Source: Prinia subflava
Lineage: Eukaryota > Chordata > Aves > Passeriformes > Cisticolidae
DNA length: 64,000 bases
Reading direction: 5' to 3'
NCBI RefSeq assembly: GCF_021018805.1
Contig: NC_086259.1
Span: forward strand, 1,364,001 to 1,428,000
The notes under the pieces are model-generated. The model was not told where the DNA came from. It saw nothing but the letters and a program-made list of their open reading frames with translations, and did not search any database. Within the stretch, counting starts at the first letter, position 1, and every line of letters starts with the position of its first letter. A program made the translations under genes and the position numbers. Below, one piece after another: positions 43,330-50,881 of the stretch.

Positions 43330-46076
43330 TTGGGGCCACTGATGAGCGCGCTTGTAACATCCTGCAGCTCACATGGAAAAAGGACGACCCCGTGTGGGTT
43401 GATCAGTGGCCCCTTTCAGAAGAAAAATTGCGCGCCTTGAGACTGTTGGTCGATGAGCTGCTTGCTAAAGGCCACATTACACCGTCTAACAGCCCCTGGA
43501 ATACCCCAGTTTTTGTTATTAAAAAGCCTGGAAAAGACAAATGGAGACTTTTACAAGATCTCCGGAAAGTTAATGATATCATTGAAGACTTTGGCCCTCT
43601 CCAACCAGGCATGCCATCACCAATGATGCTCCCTAGGAATTGGCCCCTTGCTGTCATCGACATCAAAGACTGTTTCTTTAACATTCCCCTCCATCCCGCA
43701 GATGCACCCAGATTTGCTTTTTCAGTTCCTTCCCCCAATCGACAAGCTCCTCTCCAAAGATACCATTGGCTGGTGTTACCGCAAGGAATGAAGGCAAGTC
43801 CTTCAATTTGCCAATGGTATGTGGCTCGTATTTTATCTCCTATCCGTGAGCAGTTCCCAGACTGCATTTTACTACACTATATGGATGATTTATTATTATG
43901 TGCCAAAGACTCACAGACTTTACAGACTCTACTGACCACTACTATTACCACAGTGGAAAGCGCTGGATTCGAGATCCAGCAGGAAAAAATACAACTCACA
44001 AGCCCATGGAGCTACCTCGGACTGCGAGTGCAGGAGCAGACCATCGTGCCCCAGCCGCTCATCATCAACAACAATCCTAAGACGCTGCACGACTTGCAAC
44101 AACTATGTGGATCGATCAACTGGGTCCGGCCTCTTCTCGGCATTTCCTCAGAGGACCTCGCACCCCTATTTAACCTGTTAAGGGGAGACAGTAAGCTGAA
44201 CTCACCGAGATCTTTGACACCAGAGGCCAGGCAAGCCATCGCAGTCGTGCAAAACGCTCTCTCTGAACGGCAGGCGCACAGGTATGACCCATCCTTACCC
44301 TTCCTCCTCGCAGTACTGGGTAGAGCTCCTCATATCAGTGGTCTGATATTCCAATGGGACAGCCAGTTAAAAGACCCACTGTTGATCCTTGAATGGGTCT
44401 TTTTACATGCCAGGTCCACAAAGACAGTTACCACCCCTCAAGAGTTCATAGCCTCTGTCATTCGAAAAGGGAGGGCACGCCTCCGCTCTCTTGCAGGGTG
44501 TGATTTTGCGTGCATCTACATGCCATTGGCCACTTCCGAAGAGCTTGAGTTTCTGCTCCGGAGCAATGACAACCTCCAATTTGCCCTTGATAGCTACTCA
44601 GGGAAAATTTCAATTCACTATCCAGGCCACAAATTATTTAAAGCAGATTTACATTTGGTTCCCAAATTCATCCAAAGTAAGATTCCTCTCGACGCTGTGA
44701 CAGTTTTTACGGACGGCTCAGGGGCTTCACACAAGTCAGTTATGACTTGGGAAGACCCCAGAACGCGGAGGTGGGAGTCCGACGTTCAACTTGTGGAAGG
44801 TTCTCCGCAAATTGCAGAACTAGCAGCCGTTGTCAGAGCGTTCGAGAAATTCAAAAACCAACCTTTCAATTTGGTCACAGATTCGGCATATGTAGCAGGA
44901 GTAGCTATGAGGGCAGAACACGCCATTTTGAGAGAGGTGTCAAATAAAAAACTTTTCCAGTTGCTTTCTCGATTAATATTTCTTATCTCCCACAGAAAGC
45001 AACCTTTCCATGTCATGCACGTGAGGTCACACACTGACCTTCCAGGAGCCATCACAGAGGGAAACAAGAGAGCTGACGCGCTAGCAATGGCAGTTCAAAC
45101 ACCCACATTGCCCGATACATTTCAGCAAGCGAAATTATCCCACCAGTTTTATCACCAAAATACACCATCACTTATGAAGATGTTTCACCTAACAAAAGAA
45201 CAAGCAAAATCCATAGTAGCAACTTGCCCTCAATGCCAAACATATCAAGTACCCTTCTTAGACAGAGGGGTGAATCCCAGAGGCCTCAACAGCAATGATT
45301 TGTGGCAAATGGACGTAACACATGTTGCGTCGTTTGGACGACTTAAATATCTACATGTGTCTGTGGACACTTTTTCTGGAGCGGTTTTTGCCTCCGCACA
45401 CTCAGGAGAAAACGCCAAATTTGTTAAAAGGCACCTTATGATGGCGTTTGCCACTCTAGGGGTCCCACAAAAAATAAAAACTGACAATGGACCCGCTTAC
45501 ACATCTAAACATTTAGAGACATTTTTTCAAGAATGGGGAATTCAACACACGACAGGCATCCCTCATTCACCTACAGGGCAATCTATAGTGGAGAGAATGC
45601 ACCAGAATATAAAAAGAGTCCTACACCAGCAACAAGAGAGCACAAAAGCACTTTCCCCTATTGAAAGACTCTGCAAAGCACTTTATGTAATCAATTTTCT
45701 TAATTGCTCAGAGGCTGAACCTAACCCTCCAGTAATAAGGCACTTTAGTAATACCACACAAGCCAAACTACAGGAGAAACCCCCTGTATTGGTGAAAGAC
45801 CCACAAACACAACAAATTACAGGACCACACCAATTAGTCACTTGGGGACGTGGATACGCTTGCGTGTCCATGCCCTCAGGGCCGAAGTGGGTCCCAGCCA
45901 AGTGTGTAAAGCCATATCTTGAACCCAATGAACCTAATGTAGTTTCTTCTGAGTCACACACAGAGCAAGATGAAGAACAAAAAACTGTCAGCTGGAAGAT
46001 AAGGAAGAAAAAGAACATACAACGAGACCAAGCAATGCATCGCCCAGTGACTCGCTCGATGAGCAAGAGACATTAA
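43320..46076 (+). CDS. pol: pol: reverse transcriptase, RNase H, integrase
   Basis: The frame is open for 918 codons after the -1 shift. Reverse transcriptase shows LPQGMKASPSICQ and the catalytic YMDD at 43878-43889. RNase H shows VFTDGSG near 44705 and a downstream VTDSAYV. Integrase shows an HHCC zinc finger ending CPQCQ (about 45130-45240) and the catalytic triad at 45312 (Asp), 45483 (Asp) and 45591 (Glu), that is DD35E. The C-terminal domain has TWGRGYACV and a basic Lys/Arg tail. I see no stop or frame break, so the enzymes look intact. The frame ends at 46074-46076. Pol copies the RNA genome and integrates the DNA. Confidence 0.93.
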   Translation, partial: GFLVGATDERACNILQLTWKKDDPVWVDQWPLSEEKLRALRLLVDELLAKGHITPSNSPWNTPVFVIKKPGKDKWRLLQDLRKVNDIIEDFGPLQPGMPSPMMLPRNWPLAVIDIKDCFFNIPLHPADAPRFAFSVPSPNRQAPLQRYHWLVLPQGMKASPSICQWYVARILSPIREQFPDCILLHYMDDLLLCAKDSQTLQTLLTTTITTVESAGFEIQQEKIQLTSPWSYLGLRVQEQTIVPQPLIINNNPKTLHDLQQLCGSINWVRPLLGISSEDLAPLFNLLRGDSKLNSPRSLTPEARQAIAVVQNALSERQAHRYDPSLPFLLAVLGRAPHISGLIFQWDSQLKDPLLILEWVFLHARSTKTVTTPQEFIASVIRKGRARLRSLAGCDFACIYMPLATSEELEFLLRSNDNLQFALDSYSGKISIHYPGHKLFKADLHLVPKFIQSKIPLDAVTVFTDGSGASHKSVMTWEDPRTRRWESDVQLVEGSPQIAELAAVVRAFEKFKNQPFNLVTDSAYVAGVAMRAEHAILREVSNKKLFQLLSRLIFLISHRKQPFHVMHVRSHTDLPGAITEGNKRADALAMAVQTPTLPDTFQQAKLSHQFYHQNTPSLMKMFHLTKEQAKSIVATCPQCQTYQVPFLDRGVNPRGLNSNDLWQMDVTHVASFGRLKYLHVSVDTFSGAVFASAHSGENAKFVKRHLMMAFATLGVPQKIKTDNGPAYTSKHLETFFQEWGIQHTTGIPHSPTGQSIVERMHQNIKRVLHQQQESTKALSPIERLCKALYVINFLNCSEAEPNPPVIRHFSNTTQAKLQEKPPVLVKDPQTQQITGPHQLVTWGRGYACVSMPSGPKWVPAKCVKPYLEPNEPNVVSSESHTEQDEEQKTVSWKIRKKKNIQRDQAMHRPVTRSMSKRH

Positions 46077-46266
46077 ACATGCTGAAGACGACAAGGACTG
46101 CTCCACCAAGAGAGCTATTCTCTTTTAGCCCCTCCCTTGTTTACCCTGATCCTTTCCCTCTTCCCTCCAATTGTAAAGATTTTATTTTGTTAAAGCTGTG
46201 TTGAATTATCACTAACATTGTTTTTTATTGCTCTTTAAATGCAGAGGCTCCTTACAACCTGCAACC
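46077..46266 (+). other. pol-to-cystatin spacer with splice acceptor
   Basis: The spacer holds a pyrimidine-rich tract and an acceptor, CTCTTTAAATGCAG, with AG at 46243-46244. The next ATG is 46267, 22 bases into the putative exon, and no other ATG intervenes. This arrangement implies a dedicated spliced mRNA. Confidence 0.7.
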
Positions 46267-46908
46267 ATGAAACTGGTGCTTGTTTTCACTGCACTCATCT
46301 GTGTGTCTACAGTACACAGCAAAACTCGTGAGATAACTCATCCAGAGTCAGATGTTACCGCACAAAAGGTGTTGCGATTTGCCCTGCAGCAGCATGACCT
46401 AAACCGCCGTCACAAGTCTCCAAGCCAGATTGTGAGGATTTTAAGAGCAGAAAAACAGATTCGCGCGGGAGTCACCTATGTGATGGACGTGGAGATCAAA
46501 CAAAACGAGCAACACCACGAATTGTGTAGCTTTGTAGTACACTCAGTACCATGGAAAAACTCTCTACAAATGCAGCAGGACAAGTGCAAAGATGTAAATG
46601 TGCTAATTAAAAGCACTGCATCCAAGGCTCCGCACGCAAGCACTTTATCTACTGTTGCTCCACAGCAACAAACCAACCGAGAAGCGAATGCAGATGCCTC
46701 TGACACACACATTTTTCGTTCCTCCTTGTTTTATATTATTATAGTCATAGGAGTTTCTTTGCCTATAATTTTCTATATTTTGTACCTAAACTACCGCAGA
46801 CGAGCTATTAATGCCGTCTTTTCAGTTTTCCAGATGGAGGGAGATGAGGGAGAAAACCAAAGTGGAGGGATGGACAAAGATAACCATCAAAAAGACACTG
46901 AACTTTGA
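46267..46908 (+). CDS. Cystatin-like type I membrane protein carried by the provirus
   Basis: 213 codons between pol and env. Residues 1-18 form a signal peptide. Residues about 30-112 read as a type-2 cystatin: a helix with VLRFALQQHDLN, the inhibitory first loop QIRAG at 64-68 followed by VTYVMDVEI, the LCSF strand, the second loop PW at 95-96, and Cys87-Cys107 in the place of the cystatin C-terminal disulfide. Type-2 cystatins are secreted inhibitors of papain-like cysteine proteases such as cathepsins. Differences: the first disulfide loop is absent, the third residue of the QxVxG motif is Arg, and the N-terminal conserved Gly is not evident. A Ser/Thr/Gln-rich stalk follows, then a transmembrane helix (about 153-175), a basic RRR stop-transfer and an acidic tail of about 33 residues. 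It is probably a captured host gene; substrate and role are unknown. Confidence 0.85.
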   Translation: MKLVLVFTALICVSTVHSKTREITHPESDVTAQKVLRFALQQHDLNRRHKSPSQIVRILRAEKQIRAGVTYVMDVEIKQNEQHHELCSFVVHSVPWKNSLQMQQDKCKDVNVLIKSTASKAPHASTLSTVAPQQQTNREANADASDTHIFRSSLFYIIIVIGVSLPIIFYILYLNYRRRAINAVFSVFQMEGDEGENQSGGMDKDNHQKDTEL

Positions 46909-47060
46909 ATGCGATGGTTAATTCCCTGGACCCCATATTCCCAAACCCACCTTCCCAGTTATACCTACCACAGTTATTACAGTTGGTGACTTAACGTTAT
47001 ACGACAGTTCTAATTCGTGTTTTATGTTTATTTAGCAGCAACCCAAGGGAACCGTTTCAG
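46909..47060 (+). other. Cystatin-to-env spacer with splice acceptors
   Basis: TTTATGTTTATTTAG (AG at 47034-47035, with CAG three bases on) lies about 25 bases before the env ATG, and a second possible acceptor CCGTTTCAG abuts the ATG. The layout mirrors that of the cystatin-like gene. Confidence 0.6.
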
Positions 47061-48407
47061 ATGAAATCTAGCTCGCAACGTGAAAACATGTCGGTACTCT
47101 TCCTGTTCTGCCTGATAGCAGGGATTAAAGCGTGGCAAGTCGGACAACCACCCGAAAACGTTTGGGTAACATTGGCAAAGACACTACAACAGGATAACTT
47201 ATGTTTATCAATGGGCTCGGTCAGCAGCCCTTTATCCTCGTGCCTGGTAGGAATGCCGTTTAACATCCAAGACCTAAGACCGCCGCACCCCCTCGCTGGA
47301 AGGTGGCCTACTCCGCCCACAGCACCCAAGTGGCCAGCTAGGGTGGCCTGGGAAAATTGGGTAGCACAATTACCAAAAGTGGCACCAGGACATTTTAATT
47401 CGGAAAGACCAGACAGGAAGCTAGAGCCCCAAGAATTGGATCTTTTAGGGTCGGCTAGAGCAAGCTATTGTTTTAATTTTTATTTCCAAAATCCAAGTGT
47501 CAGTTACAAAGTCTATTTAAACCCCTTGAATAAAAAGTATAATTCGGCCGCCTGGTGCAACCACACAGCAAAAATCCCATTCGACACATCAGGATTTCTT
47601 CATCCCAGGGCTCTCCCTAAGGGTGTCTTCCTCATTTGTGGAGACAGGGCGTGGGCAGGTCTCCCTTCCAGAATCCAAGGAGGTCCATGTACTTTTGGTC
47701 GGCTTACCACCCTCACCCCAAATACCACTATGCTGCACGAATGGAAAAGAAATAGCACCCAATTGGCTCGCCAAAAGAGATCATACCATCCCTTTGATGA
47801 AAAGTGTGAAGCCACCTTTTATTCTTGGCCCAAGTCAAAAAGGATTGCAGTCTCAATCTTCCTGCCGTGGGTGGCAGCGGCAAAAAGTTTAGGGGAGATT
47901 GAACATTTGGGGTGCTGGCTTAGTAAGCAGGCCAACAAGACATCACAAGCTTTGAGTGAGCTTCTGGAAGACGAAGAGACCACCAGGCACGCCACGCTGC
48001 AGAACCGAGCAGCTATTGACTATTTGCTTCTGCTACATGGACACGGTTGTGAAGAGTTTGACGGATTATGTTGTTTTAATTTATCAAGCCATAGTGAGTC
48101 CATTTTAAAGAAAATTCAGCTGCTAAAGGAAGATGTTAAAGAACTAAAAACTGAGAAAGACCCGGAATGGTTCCAAAATTTATTTGGACACTTCGGATTT
48201 AAGGGATGGGTTGCTGCATTGTTAAACCAATTAGTCTGGATTCTTATTGTTATAGTTATTGTGTTCTTGATGTTCACCTGTTTAGTTAAGGGCTTCAAAA
48301 AAGCAGTTGCTGATATCTTTTTAATAAATAAAAAAGGGGGAGTTGTGGGAGGTGGGGAAGCCCAAGAGGAGAGCGACACTCTCCCTTGGAGGGAGAGTGT
48401 GTTGTAA
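47061..48407 (+). CDS. env: env: surface and transmembrane envelope glycoprotein, alpha-like
   Basis: The frame is open for 448 codons. A signal peptide lies near residues 10-24. Surface subunit: about 215 residues, short, with several N-glycosylation sites. A furin-type site RQKR is at 237-240. Transmembrane subunit: Cys249 and Cys285 bracket an internal hydrophobic fusion loop as in alpharetroviruses, the CX6CC motif is at 330-338, and a membrane helix spans about 386-412. The start at 47061 follows a splice acceptor; Met10 is an alternative. The frame continues through the polypurine tract and 64 bases into the 3' LTR, ending at 48405-48407, so the last 20 or so residues are LTR-encoded. 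No lesion is seen. Env mediates binding and fusion. Pol and env have different affinities, which suggests recombination in the lineage. Confidence 0.9.
   Translation: MKSSSQRENMSVLFLFCLIAGIKAWQVGQPPENVWVTLAKTLQQDNLCLSMGSVSSPLSSCLVGMPFNIQDLRPPHPLAGRWPTPPTAPKWPARVAWENWVAQLPKVAPGHFNSERPDRKLEPQELDLLGSARASYCFNFYFQNPSVSYKVYLNPLNKKYNSAAWCNHTAKIPFDTSGFLHPRALPKGVFLICGDRAWAGLPSRIQGGPCTFGRLTTLTPNTTMLHEWKRNSTQLARQKRSYHPFDEKCEATFYSWPKSKRIAVSIFLPWVAAAKSLGEIEHLGCWLSKQANKTSQALSELLEDEETTRHATLQNRAAIDYLLLLHGHGCEEFDGLCCFNLSSHSESILKKIQLLKEDVKELKTEKDPEWFQNLFGHFGFKGWVAALLNQLVWILIVIVIVFLMFTCLVKGFKKAVADIFLINKKGGVVGGGEAQEESDTLPWRESVL
48328..48343 (+). other. Polypurine tract
   Basis: AAAAAAGGGGGAG directly precedes the TG of the 3' LTR and primes plus-strand synthesis. 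It lies within the env frame. Confidence 0.85.
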
Positions 48408-49130
48408 CAATCCCACAAAGCAAGTTCTCCCATCAATTTAACTGTTTTCCCCGTTACTTAGAAAGTTAGTTGTTCTCCCCTCTCCCATTGGCCAAAAGTT
48501 AGGCAGTGTTCCCCCATTGGTCCAAAGTTTCTGTCCCACAGCCATTGGTTCAAAAGTTAGTTCACCCTGTTCTCGGACAGAGATTGGTTCATTCTTGATC
48601 CTTCCCCTGATTGGCCGTTTCACAATCCCCTCGGTGATTGGAGAGTTCCCCAACCTCGCCCCCTGATTGGTGAACTTTTCAATCCTCTCCCTGATTGGAT
48701 AACTTCTCAATCCGCCCTGTGATTGGCCCTAAAAGAAAACCACACCCCTTTCCAACCCCATAAAAGCCCACTGTTTTAGACTCTCGGGGTCTTCGGGCTT
48801 CGGATGTCGCCGGTTCCTGCCTCCGAATAAAGCTCCGGAGATCTCCTGGCTCCCGCCTCTCCTTTCTGCGCCGCCTGGGCTCTGAACCTGTAGGCAAAGC
48901 TGCTTGCCAGCTCACCAGCTCCCTCTCCCTCTGCTGGCACAGAGCTGCTGGGGTTGCCTAGGCGACCCTCTCACAAAAGAGCTAAATCACTGCTGCGAGC
49001 CTGTGCCTCTGAGGCTGAGAGTGTCTTTTTAAAGACAACTTGCCACAGAAGGACGCGGCCCGCCGAAGACTCCACAGAGCTGACCTCGGGTGGTCAGTGG
49101 GCTTCGGCCACACACCCTCTAGCCGCGTCA
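48344..49130 (+). repeat. 3' LTR of the beta-like provirus
   Basis: 787 bp, nearly identical to 39358-40149. Differences seen: CTCCCTTGG for CTCCGTTGG near its start, three bases missing after AATAAA, and AGCTGACCTC in place of AGTGGAGTCCTC near 49078. Confidence 0.95.
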
Positions 49131-49136
49131 CTGCCT
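49131..49136. repeat. 6-bp target site duplication (right), CTGCCT
   Basis: Matches 39352-39357 and marks the exact insertion point in CKLF exon 4. Confidence 0.92.
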
Positions 49137-49206
49137 TGTTGACATATTTCTTCTTTCGGAGAAGATTAGCCTTGAGAAAGCAAGAGAAAGGAGTGCTGCC
49201 AGTTAA
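49137..49206 (+). pseudogene. CKLF: CKLF exon 4, right part, separated by the provirus
   Basis: The sequence resumes in the CKLF frame after the duplicated CTGCCT and encodes the rest of the fourth helix (VDIFLLSEK) and a charged tail to a TAA at 49204-49206. The charged residues after the helix agree with the end of human CKLF. Without its upstream half it has no start and cannot be translated as CKLF. Confidence 0.8.
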
Positions 49207-49510
49207 GATTGATGTGTTAGTGAAAGAATGAGTTCTCCATCCCGTTTCCCCACTGTCTTTTAAAGACAGTAAAGTATTTTCACATACTCGATTTTGAATT
49301 TCCTGTGCACTGATGTTTCTGCAAGTACCATTCATAAGTTTTCATACTTTCCCAAATGCAGTTTCAGCGTTGCAATTTCACCAGTTAAAGCTTCAGAGAG
49401 AATTGTCATGTTTTTCTAAACTTAATTGTGTTTTTACCTGTACGAAAATTATTTTCATGGTTGTCGTCTTTCTCTAATAAAAAAGAAAATAAAAACGAGC
49501 TTAAGCGCAT
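49207..49510 (+). other. CKLF: CKLF 3' UTR
   Basis: AT-rich sequence with AATAAA at 49476-49481 and a second AAATAAAA shortly after, a likely polyadenylation region. With the provirus in place this UTR is reached only by transcripts starting in or splicing past it. Confidence 0.6.
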
Positions 49511-50106
49511 TAATCTTATTTATTTACTAAGTGTAAAAAAGTACATTAAAGTAATGTACATTTTAAAGTAAAGTAAAAATGTAATGACCCAGTAACCATG
49601 CTTCGGAAAGATTTTGTTGGGCCATGTGAATTGCATGTTAAAGCATTCGCCGAGGCATTTGAATCCTGAAATTTCAGCCTTGAGCGGGGTTTGGCCTGGG
49701 TTACCTGCAGCGGCCCCTTGGAGCCCCAGGCGCCCGGTGGTTCTGTGCTTGGTGTGTTCAGAGTGGCGGGGACAGAAGCCCCCCGGCTCCCTGGTGTCGC
49801 TCCAGCAGCACAGGACAGGCGGAGGTGGTGGCCCAGCTCCATTGTCCCGGGGCTGGGGCGGGCGCTGGGGCCGTCCCCCACAGCTGGGGATGCTGAAACT
49901 TTTTTTTCACGTTTCCACAGTGTCACGATTTCTGCTTCCCTCCTTCAGAGAGGAAAAAAAAATTAAAAAAAAAAAAAAATTCCACGGCCAACCCCCCACC
50001 CCGAGCCTGAGCCCGCGCCCAGCCCGAGCCCGGCGGGAGCTCAGGCCGAGCCCAACGCGAGCCCAGCCCAGCCCAGCCCCAGCCCACCCCGCCCGCCGCC
50101 GCAGCC
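49511..50106 (+). promoter_or_regulatory. CKLF-CMTM3 interval and CMTM3 CpG promoter
   Basis: No gene is seen up to about 49.9 kb. From 49.98 kb the sequence is CpG-rich, with repeated GAGCCCAGCCC-type units just before the CMTM3 start codon; this is the likely promoter and 5' UTR. Confidence 0.5.
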
Positions 50107-50217
50107 ATGGAGGACCCCGAGCCCGCGGGCGCTTCAGCACCGCCCGGGCTGAGCTCGCTGCTCCCCCCACGCGAGTTCCTGCGCTCCCGCAAGGGGCAGC
50201 TGCTGCTCTCTGAGTCG
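50107..50217 (+). pseudogene. CMTM3: CMTM3 exon 1, apparently truncated copy
   Basis: From ATG 50107 the frame reads MEDPEPAGASAPPGLSSLLP and continues to KGQLLLSES. This matches the N-terminus of human CMTM3 (PPGLRALLPARAFLCSLKGRLLLAES). CMTM3 is a four-helix MARVEL membrane protein. The exon should end near 50217 with a GT donor. Instead the text changes at GGCTGTGGAGTCTCC, which is the body of a CR1 fragment, and no good donor lies at the expected point; the nearest strong GT is CAG/GTGACC at 50285/50286 inside the CR1. No further CMTM3 exon precedes the duplication joint at 50882, so this copy is probably a fragment. The complete gene may lie beyond the window. Confidence 0.7.
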
Positions 50218-50365
50218 GCTGTGGAGTCTCCCTCTCCGGGGCATTCCAAACCTGCCTGGACATGCTCCTGTGTCACCTGCTCCAGGTGACCCTGCCTGGG
50301 CAGGGCTCGGACTGGGTGAACTACAGAGGTCCCTTCCAGCCCGAAAAATTCTGGGATTCTGTTGG
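50215..50365 (+). mobile_element. CR1 3'-end fragment, plus strand
   Basis: Contains GGCTGTGGAGTCTCC, CCTGCCTGGACATG, CACCTGCTCCAGGTGACCCT, and a CAGAGGTCCCTTCCAGCC-ATTCTGGGATTCTG end, the usual order at an avian CR1 3' terminus. It abuts CMTM3 exon 1. Confidence 0.85.
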
Positions 50366-50424
50366 GATTCAACTTGTTACCTAGAAACACACTTTAATAC
50401 TGCTTCAAGTAGCTTTTTCAGTAG

Positions 50425-50881
50425 CACTGAGATGTGTGCTGGTTTGGGCTGGAGTAGAGTTCATTTTCTTCACAGTGACTAATATGGAGCTCAATTTTGA
50501 ATGCTTAAAAAATGCCTTTCATGTACAGTTAGCCAGAATTAATTTTGTTGAATTGTTTATGATTGACTTTCATCACCGAAGAAATCCAGAGGAGTGCACG
50601 TGGATTAGACTAGAAAAAGCTCAGGAACTAAAATATAAAGATTTGCTTTTTGCACAACTAATGGTTGCAATTCTGTCATCCCCTGATTCCGGCAGTGTAG
50701 GAGAAACAGAACTTTGCCCAAGGTAACACCAGGGTACAGGACTGCCTTCAGCTCTGGGTGGATTGTGAGAAATGGGTGTTAGGAACAAAAAGTGTTCACA
50801 GGGCTGTGTCCTGACAAGTAACAGTGGCATCCTTTGGGCTGTAACATTCTCTGTACTAAACCATTGACATTTTCTGTGCCA
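50425..50881 (+). other. CMTM3 intron remnant with a decayed LTR piece and an unidentified open frame
   Basis: GTGCTGGTTTGGGCTGGAGT and the following 40 bases resemble the start of a common avian LTR. After that a frame stays open from 50436 to 50726 (96 codons) with low-complexity-free text (FHHRRNPEECTWIRLEKAQE) and a GGTAAC donor-like end. I do not recognise it and it may be chance. Confidence 0.4.

Larger units (their letters stand above)
39358..49130 (+). mobile_element. Young class II (beta-like) provirus with an extra cystatin-like gene
   Basis: The 9773-bp provirus is flanked by CTGCCT duplications and lies inside the last CKLF coding exon. Order: 5' LTR (792 bp), tRNA-Lys primer site, leader with splice donor, gag in two frames, pro, pol, cystatin-like ORF, env, polypurine tract, 3' LTR (787 bp). 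Gag-pro-pol uses three frames joined by -1 shifts, as in betaretroviruses. Env is of the type with CX6CC and an internal fusion loop, as in alpharetroviruses. The LTRs differ at about four places (one substitution, one 3-bp indel, one small complex change), so insertion is recent. The only clear lesion is the frame break within gag. Confidence 0.95.

Noticed and set aside
45683..46066. Antisense 127-codon frame under the end of pol
   Set aside because: It is a shadow of the intact pol frame and has no recognisable domain.
49614..50213. 199-codon plus-strand frame across the CMTM3 promoter
   Set aside because: It overlaps the CMTM3 start in another frame, and the CMTM3 frame has a family match. 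The long frame is GC-driven.
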